DNA of 64,000 nucleotides from Pseudomonadota bacterium (lineage in GTDB: Bacteria; Pseudomonadota; Gammaproteobacteria; Burkholderiales; Chitinibacteraceae): assembly GCA_018261735.1 (NCBI GenBank), contig JAGTRM010000017.1:1-64000 (forward strand), in the 5' to 3' direction. The translations under genes were made by a program, and so were the position numbers. The notes below the pieces were generated by a model that made no database searches, was not told the DNA's origin, and saw only the letters and a list, made by a program, of their open reading frames with translations. Positions 1-6,840 of this stretch are shown here, one piece after another; the stretch's first letter is position 1, and each line of letters starts with the position of its first letter.

Positions 1-57
1 AGTCGCCGTGCCCAGACCCGCTGCTTGCAACAGTTTTTGGATTCTTGTGCTTCCCAT
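1..57 (-). CDS. 5' end of an unidentified gene (partial)
   Basis: Only the first 19 codons lie inside the window; the visible N-terminus begins MGSTRIQKLLQAAG. The start is supported by a purine-rich Shine-Dalgarno stretch (AGGAAGGAGAAGG on the minus strand) ending a few bases before the ATG. It is the last visible member of the minus-strand run after the mutarotase, kinase, isomerase and aldolase genes, so it probably belongs to the same sugar pathway (transporter, dehydrogenase or another enzyme). Nothing in 19 residues allows a family call. Confidence 0.55.
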   Translation of the reverse strand, partial: MGSTRIQKLLQAAGLGTAT

Positions 58-214
58 GATGGTCCTTCTCCTTCCTCGTTAACTTCAAAAAGGAGGCCTT
101 GATTTCGCCCCCGGCTCGATGACACGAAGCACCCTGGCTTTTGCCAGTCTGCAGGCTTCGTAAATCAGCCAATCCCCGCCGTGCTCTTTTTATGACGGGG
201 AGTGGCTGTAATGC
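58..214 (-). other. Intercistronic region with two hairpins
   Basis: This gap between the aldolase gene and the next gene of the operon can fold into two hairpins. One spans 125-160, with a CTGGC/GCCAG stem closed by TTTT and an outer CGAAGC/GCTTCG stem. The other spans 174-200 and has CCCCG/CGGGG arms. Neither is followed by a T-run on the minus strand, so RNA processing or partial attenuation between cistrons fits better than a strong terminator. No coding frame is seen. Confidence 0.4.
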
Positions 215-1147
215 CTAACCAATGGCGAGCTGTTTCTTCAGGCTCTCGCCCAGATGCATCATCTGCTGCACCGTGGTCTGGAAGTGCGCGGCGTAATAGT
301 TACCCGCTTCGCGCGTGCGACTGGCCACGGTCTTGAAATTGCCGATGGTGTGCTGGTAATCCTTGGCGCAGATCGGGTAATTCAGATATTCGACCAGCGA
401 GGCTGTCGTGATGAAATCCGAAACCAGTTCCGCTTTTTCTGGCTCGTTTTGCCAATTTTCGCACAGCCAGACGTAAAGTTCCGGGTGAAAATTGGTCATC
501 ACCCCGCTATAACCTGCCGCGCCGGCCTGCAGAGAGGCGAGTAGCGTCTGGCCATTGGCGTTGGCGATGCGCATCCGGCTGCCCTTGATCAGCTCCAGCC
601 GCCGGCGGATGGTATCGATCTGGCAGCAGGTATCCTTGATGAAGGTGTAGCGGCCGCTCTGCGCGCACCAGCTCACCACTTCATCGCTCAACAATCGCTT
701 GTACGGATGCGGGCACTCGTAGATACCCAGCCCCACTTTGTCTGTCACTGCCGCAGTAATCTTTTGCAGATTGGCCAGCACCACATCATTGCTCTCGCTC
801 GCCGTGGCGAAGCGGTTGCTGATCAGGATCACGCTGTCCACGCCGGTTTCGGCCATGGCACCGAGCTGGTCGATCTGCTGCGACAAACCGCAAGCAGTAT
901 GCCCGGAAGCCACCACCGGAACGCGTCCGGCCGTGTAGTCCAGCACGAAACGGGTTAGCTGCAACGACTCAGCTTCGGACAGAAAAAACATCTCGCTCGA
1001 CTGGCAGTTGGCGAACAGGCCATGTACGCCGGCAGCGATGTACCAGTCGATCAGTTTTTTCAGCGAATCCCAGTCGATCTCGCGGTTGGCATCGAACGGG
1101 GTCAGCATCACCGGCCAGACGCCGCGGTATTTATCAGAAGAATTCAT
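215..1147 (-). CDS. Dihydrodipicolinate synthase/N-acetylneuraminate lyase family aldolase
   Basis: A 310-residue class I (Schiff-base) aldolase of the DapA/NanA TIM-barrel superfamily. The Schiff-base lysine is K171 in FIKDTCC and the catalytic tyrosine is Y143 in IYECPHP; the usual GTTGE loop is replaced by CQSSE near residues 48-52. Members cleave or form 2-keto-3-deoxy compounds, and the substrate cannot be read from sequence. It lies 42 bp behind the FucI/AraA-like isomerase gene on the same strand, which suggests a sugar-derived keto acid rather than lysine biosynthesis. Genuine dapA is less likely because of the altered loop and the catabolic neighbours. No strong Shine-Dalgarno precedes the ATG. 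Confidence 0.85.
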   Translation of the reverse strand: MNSSDKYRGVWPVMLTPFDANREIDWDSLKKLIDWYIAAGVHGLFANCQSSEMFFLSEAESLQLTRFVLDYTAGRVPVVASGHTACGLSQQIDQLGAMAETGVDSVILISNRFATASESNDVVLANLQKITAAVTDKVGLGIYECPHPYKRLLSDEVVSWCAQSGRYTFIKDTCCQIDTIRRRLELIKGSRMRIANANGQTLLASLQAGAAGYSGVMTNFHPELYVWLCENWQNEPEKAELVSDFITTASLVEYLNYPICAKDYQHTIGNFKTVASRTREAGNYYAAHFQTTVQQMMHLGESLKKQLAIG

Positions 1148-1189
1148 TGCAACACCATAAAGTTTAAAAGGCGGTTCAATCGACGAGAC

Positions 1190-2839
1190 TTAGAGCAGTT
1201 TGGCGGCATCGCCGGCAACAAAGGTCTTGATGCCTTGTGTCAGCGACTGAGCCACGAAGGCGCGCAGAACATCCTGCAGCTTGTCTTCATCCACATAGGC
1301 CACGGTGATGTGATTGCTCTGGTGCCCGGCCATCAATTGATCGCGGCTCACGCCATCGAGTACGCAATTGAGCAGCGGCCATTCATAGGTGGTGGCGCGG
1401 CGGCGACGTTCGAATTCAGCTGCTGGCAACTCGACCGCGTGGCCTGTGCCGATATGCAGGTAAACCTGGGTTTCTTCGTAATGCGCACGCGCCCAGATCA
1501 GGCGCCCGGCCTTGCCCTGCCCGGCGATGGATGAGCCACCCTCGGGGAAATACATGGCCGGCTGGCGATAACCGGTGGCACCGGCAATGCCGCCCTTGAT
1601 GTGCTCGAACGGTACAGAGCCGGAAATCTCGAAGTCCCAGTAGAAGGTGCCTTCGAACTCGCTGCCCCAGCGGATGTCGTGCAGCGTGGTTTCAGCCGGC
1701 AGGCCGAGCGAATCGAGCAGGCGCCAGAGCATGGTCTGCGGAATGGCGGTGCCCATGTCGACTTCGTTGATGCAGGGAATCGCCTTGCCGGCGCGGATGA
1801 TGTTGCCGGCTTCGTCGGGAATCGGGAAACGATCGGCCGAGCCAATGGCACCTTCGGCGAAATCGGAAGCGGCGCAGGAGTGCGCAAGCCCTTGCTGGTA
1901 TTGCACGCCGACGCAAGAAAGACCGAAGCGCTGTGTGAAACGCGCCATGGCGATCATCATCGCGCATTGCTCCAGCACCTGGTCACGCGTCAACTCTTTG
2001 GCCGGATCGGTGCCGAACTGGAATTTCATGCCGCGCAATTCATACCAGGCCAGACAGGCTTCGCGCAGTTCATGCGGCACCTTGGCCATTTCCACCAGCA
2101 GCGCCGATTGCGACAAGCCTTCCAGCGGCATGCCGATATCGACCAGCGCCTTCTGCGGGAAAACGCCGTTGATCATGCCCATGCAGAAAGTATCGAAGAG
2201 ACCCATGATCTCTTTATGCTGCAGCACATACTCACCCACTTTGCGGCCGATGTCCCAGGCCGGTGTGCTTGATGCCGGATGCGCCGAAGTGACCGGCTGT
2301 AGATAGGAGGTATCGTGCTTGATCTTGCCGGTCTTGAGCCAGGATTCCAGGCCGTTATAGAAGAATTCGTCGTCGAAATTGGCCGACCACAGGCGCGAAT
2401 ACTCCTTGCCAAGGCTGGTCAGCGTACCGGCCATGCATAGCATGCCAACGAGCCCCGGCCAGGTACCATCAAAATTGGCCAGCAGCAGGATCGGGCCATT
2501 GTGTTTGGCAAGGCTCGGCGCCAAGTGATGCGAATACTGCCAGGCTGTCAGCAGCACGATCACCGGCGCATCCGGATCAATCGTGGCAAACAGATCACTG
2601 CCTTCACGCTGGCTGCTGATAAAGCCGTGGCCCTTGTCACCCTTGAAGAGGTGGGCCCGCTTGGCGGTGCAGCCACAGCGCTTGCTCAAGGCTTCTTCCA
2701 GCTTGGCTTCGAACTTGTTTTGTACCGGCCAGCATTCCACGTTGGCCGATTCGCGCAGATCGGCGTTGGTCACCAGCAGCACTTCGTTTTTCTCGGCGCG
2801 GATCAGCGGTTTGGCGGGGGGGAGATTCAGGTTCAACAT
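1190..2839 (-). CDS. L-fucose/L-arabinose isomerase family protein
   Basis: About 549 residues related to the FucI/AraA ketol-isomerases, which interconvert aldoses and ketoses using a divalent metal. The Asn-Glu-Val-Asp segment near residues 358-361 (CINEVDMGTAIPQ) matches the metal-ligand region of FucI, and the C-terminal half looks like the FucI C-terminal domain. The ATG at 2839 is chosen because AAAGG sits nine bases before it; an ATG at 2848 directly abuts that sequence and would add three residues. It lies 35 bp after the FGGY kinase gene, with fucU upstream, so it probably supplies the ketose for phosphorylation. The sugar is unknown: fucose, arabinose and rarer pentoses or deoxysugars are all possible. 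Confidence 0.85.
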   Translation of the reverse strand: MLNLNLPPAKPLIRAEKNEVLLVTNADLRESANVECWPVQNKFEAKLEEALSKRCGCTAKRAHLFKGDKGHGFISSQREGSDLFATIDPDAPVIVLLTAWQYSHHLAPSLAKHNGPILLLANFDGTWPGLVGMLCMAGTLTSLGKEYSRLWSANFDDEFFYNGLESWLKTGKIKHDTSYLQPVTSAHPASSTPAWDIGRKVGEYVLQHKEIMGLFDTFCMGMINGVFPQKALVDIGMPLEGLSQSALLVEMAKVPHELREACLAWYELRGMKFQFGTDPAKELTRDQVLEQCAMMIAMARFTQRFGLSCVGVQYQQGLAHSCAASDFAEGAIGSADRFPIPDEAGNIIRAGKAIPCINEVDMGTAIPQTMLWRLLDSLGLPAETTLHDIRWGSEFEGTFYWDFEISGSVPFEHIKGGIAGATGYRQPAMYFPEGGSSIAGQGKAGRLIWARAHYEETQVYLHIGTGHAVELPAAEFERRRRATTYEWPLLNCVLDGVSRDQLMAGHQSNHITVAYVDEDKLQDVLRAFVAQSLTQGIKTFVAGDAAKLL

Positions 2840-2874
2840 GCTTGTCATCCTTTGTTCAAATCAGACGGAGTGAG

Positions 2875-4464
2875 TTAGTGCCAGGCGTTCATGGCAGCGC
2901 GGCAACGTTCCATATCCTGGTAGAGCTGCAGGTAAATCGCGTATTTAGCATCGTGGAAAGCTTGGGTTTCGGCTCTGGCTGCAATGCTGCCGCCGGGGCG
3001 GACCATCTCGGCCGCTGCGGCGGGCATCGTGGGAAAAGCGCCACAAGCCACTGCGCCCATCAGGGCGGCGCCCAGCGTCACCGCATCTTCTTCGCTGACC
3101 AGATGAATCGTGCAGCCAGTGGCATCGGCATGCTCGCGCAGCCAGTACGGGTTCTTGGTGCCGCCGCCGCACATCACGATGCGTTCGACCTTGTGTCCGG
3201 CGGCATTCATGCTCTCGATGATGTGGCGGGTGCCGTAGGCCAGCGCCTGCAAGGTGGCGAGGTATAGCCGGGCCAGCGCATCCCTGCCCTGTTCCAGTGT
3301 CAGCCCGACGACCACGCCGCGAGCTGCCGGATTTGCGCGTGGCGAGCGGTTGCCGTGATGATCCGACAGCACATGCAAATCGCGCGTGGGCCAGGTTTCG
3401 CGGCTTTCCAGATCGGCCAGCCAGTCGTTCAATACGGCATAAACATTGCGATTTTCGGCCTGCGCCGTGGATTCGAGCAGCGGCCAGGCATCGCTCTGGC
3501 GCAAGGTCCAGTCCAACAAGGCGCCCGCAGCGCTCTGCCCGCCTTCGTTCAGCCAGTAGCCGGGCAGCATCGCGCCGAAATACGGCCCCCAGACACCCGG
3601 CACCATCACCGGATCGGGGCTGACCACCATATGGCAGTTCGAGGTGCCGCCGATGATGGCGAGGCTGCCGTCCGGCGCAGTGCTGGTCAGTGCCAAACCG
3701 CCGGCATGGGCGTCGATGATGCCCGAGGCAACGACGATTCCGGCCGGAACACCCAGTTCGGCAGCAGCCTTGCTGCTCAGTCTGCCAGCCACTGCCCCCA
3801 AAGGAAGCACCTGCGCCGGAACTTTGGCAACCAGATCATCCAGACCCACGGCATTCAGCATGCTTTCGCTGAAGCGGTTTTCGTGGGCGAGGTAATTCCA
3901 TTTGCAGGTCAGCGTGCACACGCTGGCCACATCGGCATCGGTCAAGCGCCACACCAGATAATCGGCCAGATCGAAGAAGCGCCAGGTTTTGGCATAGCGC
4001 TCGGGAAAATGCTTTTTCAGCCACAGCACCTTGGGCAATTCCATCTCGATGCTGACTTCGCCGCCGACATAAGCCAGTGCCGGATCATGTGTGGCATTGA
4101 TCGCAGCGGTTTCATCCGCAGCACGGTGATCCATCCACATGATGATGTCGTGTTCGGCATTGCCGCTCTCGGCCATGGAAACCGGCTGTCCTTCAGGGCC
4201 GACAGCAACCAGCGAACAGGTGGCATCCACACCGATGGCGATAATTGCAGCCGGATCGATCCTGGCCAGCGCTACCGCTTCTTTCATCGCCGCACAGGTC
4301 TGCGCCCAGATATCGTGCGAGGATTGCTCGACATACAGTGCCTTGGGGTGAAACTGCTGAATCGGCCGCACGGCAAAGGCCAGGCGCTTTCCCTGCGCAT
4401 CAAACAAACCGGCCCGCACACTGGCAGAACCCACATCGATACCGACAAAAACTTGCGAATCCAT
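2875..4464 (-). CDS. FGGY-family carbohydrate kinase (ribulokinase-like)
   Basis: A 529-residue sugar kinase of the FGGY family (actin-like ATPase fold). Visible are the N-terminal phosphate loop FVGIDVGSASVRAGLF, the catalytic-base segment GIIDAHAGG (D251), the adenosine-side GGTSNCH, and C-terminal GGGTKNPYW. The motif TCSLV at 82-86 (VDATCSLVAVG) is the signature described for the eukaryotic/bacterial D-ribulokinase branch (human FGGY, yeast YDR109C), so a ketopentose such as ribulose is the best guess. The ATG has AGGA eight bases upstream. A promoter and a 16-bp operator-like element lie directly upstream, separate from those of fucU. Fuculokinase or xylulokinase are less likely alternatives. 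Confidence 0.9.
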   Translation of the reverse strand: MDSQVFVGIDVGSASVRAGLFDAQGKRLAFAVRPIQQFHPKALYVEQSSHDIWAQTCAAMKEAVALARIDPAAIIAIGVDATCSLVAVGPEGQPVSMAESGNAEHDIIMWMDHRAADETAAINATHDPALAYVGGEVSIEMELPKVLWLKKHFPERYAKTWRFFDLADYLVWRLTDADVASVCTLTCKWNYLAHENRFSESMLNAVGLDDLVAKVPAQVLPLGAVAGRLSSKAAAELGVPAGIVVASGIIDAHAGGLALTSTAPDGSLAIIGGTSNCHMVVSPDPVMVPGVWGPYFGAMLPGYWLNEGGQSAAGALLDWTLRQSDAWPLLESTAQAENRNVYAVLNDWLADLESRETWPTRDLHVLSDHHGNRSPRANPAARGVVVGLTLEQGRDALARLYLATLQALAYGTRHIIESMNAAGHKVERIVMCGGGTKNPYWLREHADATGCTIHLVSEEDAVTLGAALMGAVACGAFPTMPAAAAEMVRPGGSIAARAETQAFHDAKYAIYLQLYQDMERCRAAMNAWH

Positions 4465-4480
4465 TTTCTTTTCCTGTTTT

Positions 4481-4496
4481 GCTGATTCGAGTTAGC
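4481..4496 (-). promoter_or_regulatory. Operator-like element, copy 1 (kinase promoter)
   Basis: The plus strand reads GCTGATTCGAGTTAGC. It matches 15 of 16 bases with 5191-5206 and is a degenerate inverted repeat (GCTRA-N6-TYAGC). It sits just downstream of a candidate promoter (minus-strand TTGTGA at 4533-4528, 17-base spacer, TAATTT at 4510-4505) and 17 bp before the kinase ATG. It overlaps a perfect palindrome TTAGCT-TTT-AGCTAA at 4492-4506. Repressor binding is inferred; the regulator gene is not in the window. Confidence 0.6.
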
Positions 4497-4504
4497 TTTT
4501 AGCT

Positions 4505-4533
4505 AAATTAGCATGAAAATTCTGTAGTCACAA
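4505..4533 (-). promoter_or_regulatory. Candidate promoter of the kinase gene
   Basis: On the minus strand TTGTGA (4533-4528) and TAATTT (4510-4505) are separated by exactly 17 bases. Agreement with the sigma-70 consensus is partial, but the position is right for a start site overlapping the palindromic operator region at 4481-4506. It would let the kinase-isomerase-aldolase part be transcribed separately from fucU. Confidence 0.4.
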
Positions 4534-4649
4534 TATTAGAACTACGGGATAGGGGCTTTTTTGACCAACGTTGATCTTGAATAGCCCGAAACCTCAGGCT
4601 GTCTGGCAAACGGCAGTATTCCTAATGTTTCTACGCAGCAGCATCTCAC

Positions 4650-5096
4650 TCAGGGGTTGAGTGTGCCTTTTTTCAGGATCAGGTTGATATAGGGCCGGTG
4701 TTCACTCGTACGCACCACCGCATAGCACTGTCGAGATGCCGCATAGAATGTTTGACGCTCAAGGCTGCCCATCGCTACCGGACGGTTTTCCATTTTTCGG
4801 CAAATCGCCAGGGATTGCTCATGCCCCGGTAACAGCAGGCCGGGTTGCCCATCCTGTTCCATGCAAAGAATGGGTGTCTCTACAAATTCATCGAGTGGAA
4901 ACAGTGATAAGACAGCCTCCAGTGCATCGGTCACCAGCAGGCCCGGCATCTCGATCAACCGGCCAGTGACAGTTTCCTTGGCCACGGAATGAGATGGAAA
5001 ATTCCGGTCTGCAATCAACAAGGTATCGCCGTGCCCCATCGAATCGAGCACCCACAAAAGATCAGCGGAAATAAGTGGATTGATACCACGCAACAT
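4650..5096 (-). CDS. fucU: L-fucose mutarotase (FucU/RbsD family)
   Basis: A 148-residue protein of the RbsD/FucU family, cytoplasmic enzymes that interconvert sugar anomers. FucU-type features are the start MLRGINPLIS, GHGD with H22, LIADRNFP with D30, and the C-terminal YAVVRTSEHRPY...NLILKKG. The ATG at 5096 is chosen over an in-frame ATG at 5135 because AAAGGAGA lies seven bases before it and because family members start with M-L-x-G-I. It leads the sugar operon. A promoter (TTGTTA-17-TAGTGT) and an operator-like 16-mer lie 95 bp or more upstream. RbsD-type ribopyranase activity is the alternative, but the FucU residues fit better. Confidence 0.92.
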   Translation of the reverse strand: MLRGINPLISADLLWVLDSMGHGDTLLIADRNFPSHSVAKETVTGRLIEMPGLLVTDALEAVLSLFPLDEFVETPILCMEQDGQPGLLLPGHEQSLAICRKMENRPVAMGSLERQTFYAASRQCYAVVRTSEHRPYINLILKKGTLNP

Positions 5097-5190
5097 TGGA
5101 TGTCTCCTTTCGGTGCTGCTGCCGATGTCCGGCAAACCATTCGTCGCGCCGACTGCATCGGAAAGTTAAAAGACAAAACCTCAGCAAGAA

Positions 5191-5206
5191 GCTGATACGA
5201 GTTAGC
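5191..5206 (-). promoter_or_regulatory. Operator-like element, copy 2 (fucU promoter)
   Basis: The plus strand reads GCTGATACGAGTTAGC, one base different from the copy at 4481-4496. It begins immediately downstream of the -10 box of the candidate fucU promoter, so it would cover the transcription start, the usual placement for a repressor site. Confidence 0.6.
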
Positions 5207-5235
5207 ACACTAAGGCCAAAGACTAGGGATAACAA
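5207..5235 (-). promoter_or_regulatory. Candidate fucU promoter
   Basis: On the minus strand TTGTTA (5235-5230) and TAGTGT (5212-5207) are separated by 17 bases. The -10 match is only partial. The leader to the fucU ATG would be about 100 bases; no riboswitch-like fold was recognised in it. Confidence 0.4.
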
Positions 5236-5268
5236 GTAGTCTGTGGATTCAAATTACGGAATTTTGAT

Positions 5269-5290
5269 TCTGGTCAGCGGAAAGACCAGA
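5269..5290 (-). terminator. Weak hairpin after mltF
   Basis: TCTGGTC and GACCAGA form a 7-bp stem with an 8-base loop, 45 bp beyond the mltF stop on the minus strand. There is no T-run after it, so termination is only a possibility. Confidence 0.3.
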
Positions 5291-5334
5291 TAAGGCATCG
5301 GGCCGGCAGACATGCATGGGCGCACGAAGGGTTT

Positions 5335-6729
5335 TCATTGCGATGCGGGCGCACTTGCGCTACGCACAACATCCAGTTGCCGTTTGCGATCGGCCGACTG
5401 ATAGGCCATGTAATAGCGGCTGACCGCGGATACATAATCCACCATGCGCTGCCCGACCGTACGCTGGGCAATGACCTCGACATGCCCGTGCCAGCGATTG
5501 GGATCAAATCCTTGCGAAGCGGCTTTGCTGCGCAGTCCTTGCAAACGGCCCTCCCCCGCGTTGTACGCCGCAAGCATGAAGTAAAGCCGATCTTCCGGCG
5601 TAATTTCCGGGTTATTGAATATTTCCCGCAAATGACCAAGATAGCGTGCGGCGGCGGTCACATTTTGCCCGGTATCGTGCGGATCTTTGACGCCCATTTT
5701 GCGAGCAGTTGCCGGATCAACCTGCATAACGCCGGTTGGCCCGCTTTCTCGCTTGATAGCTGAAAGCCCGGATTCTCGCTGGCCAATGGCCGCCAGCAAT
5801 AACCAGTCAAGATTGTTGGCGCTGGCGGCGAGCTGAAAGATGGGGGCAAAAAAAGCCAGTTTGTCGAGCGGATCAATTGCCCGGGAAGGTTTTCCGACAC
5901 CATTCGGATGCAAATAGGTGCGGGTCAGTTCAATACCGCGGTTGACCAGGGTGGCTTTCTTGGCACCAATAAATCGATTGAGTTCTGCAAGCAACGGGTT
6001 GTTTTCACGGCGAACCGCCCAGACCACCGGAACAGGCTGCTCCAGGCAAACCCCTTGTGCCGTTTTGGCAAATACCTTGCTCCAAAGCGTACTGACAAAC
6101 CGGCTGGCCAAAGTCAGTTTTTTGCTGCCTTTGTTTGCCTCGCCGAGTAATTTTTCCGTGGTGACTCCAATTGGCGCTTCTTCGGCAACGATCTCGGTCT
6201 TGCCTTCCAGCCGGCGGGTTTCATTGGTATCAAGCAACAAGCGTCGCGCATAGCTGCCCATGGGCTGAATCACGCTTTGCGTAGCCAGTTCGTCCAAATC
6301 TTGCGGCATATCCGCAGTCTTGGCGCCCGAGACGCACCAGTGATCGACAAGATAGGGATCGGAAAGAGTAACGAGCTGACGCAGTCCTTCGGAGGCGGGA
6401 ATCAGTCCGGCAGCCATATCCCCTTTCCCATCGTAGAGTGCCGGGATCAGCTCACCCGGGTCGGCGGGGGTAAATTGCAAACGCACCTGTCTGGATTTGT
6501 CCCGGCCCTGGTTGGCAAATTTTTCAAATTCCAGCAGCCAGGCATATTCAACGCCGTGCGGCCGGCCGTCGCGGAAAAAATAGGTGGATGGCCCCAAGGC
6601 CACCAGCACATTGATCTGAGTGGGTCTCGCGGCAGAGGGCTGCGCCTGGTTTGCAGCCGGCTTCGCCGCCCAGGAGGGCGGGGTAAAAACAAGCAGAAAA
6701 AGACAGCAAAGCAAATGTTTCATCGGCAT
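5335..6729 (-). CDS. mltF: MltF-like lytic murein transglycosylase
   Basis: A 464-residue exported protein with the two-part layout of membrane-bound lytic transglycosylase F. A type I-like signal peptide ends near SWA-A (residues 20-22). A solute-binding (SBP_bac_3-like) domain covers about 38-275, and a C-terminal SLT domain about 295-430. The catalytic glutamate is E319 in GQRESGL, followed by GVMQVDP and AAYNAGEGR, typical of family 1 transglycosylases. It cleaves peptidoglycan glycan strands in the periplasm. No lipobox cysteine is seen, so it would be soluble or peripherally attached. An in-frame ATG two codons on (MKHLL) is an equally good start; neither has a clear Shine-Dalgarno. Confidence 0.9.
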   Translation of the reverse strand: MPMKHLLCCLFLLVFTPPSWAAKPAANQAQPSAARPTQINVLVALGPSTYFFRDGRPHGVEYAWLLEFEKFANQGRDKSRQVRLQFTPADPGELIPALYDGKGDMAAGLIPASEGLRQLVTLSDPYLVDHWCVSGAKTADMPQDLDELATQSVIQPMGSYARRLLLDTNETRRLEGKTEIVAEEAPIGVTTEKLLGEANKGSKKLTLASRFVSTLWSKVFAKTAQGVCLEQPVPVVWAVRRENNPLLAELNRFIGAKKATLVNRGIELTRTYLHPNGVGKPSRAIDPLDKLAFFAPIFQLAASANNLDWLLLAAIGQRESGLSAIKRESGPTGVMQVDPATARKMGVKDPHDTGQNVTAAARYLGHLREIFNNPEITPEDRLYFMLAAYNAGEGRLQGLRSKAASQGFDPNRWHGHVEVIAQRTVGQRMVDYVSAVSRYYMAYQSADRKRQLDVVRSASAPASQ

Positions 6730-6800
6730 TTTTTTTACAAAGACTATGGAATCTTAGTTGCTTGGCCGGGTTCTTGCAGCTATCTCTTGCCGGCAGCCGT

Positions 6801-6806
6801 TATAAT
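6801..6806 (+). promoter_or_regulatory. -10 box upstream of uup
   Basis: A perfect TATAAT lies 35 bp before the uup ATG. The best -35-like hexamer (TTGCAG) is 21 bases upstream, longer than ideal, so only the -10 call is firm. Confidence 0.45.
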
Positions 6807-6840
6807 CGCCGTTCCTGCTTTCCCTGAAAAATTGTAAAAA

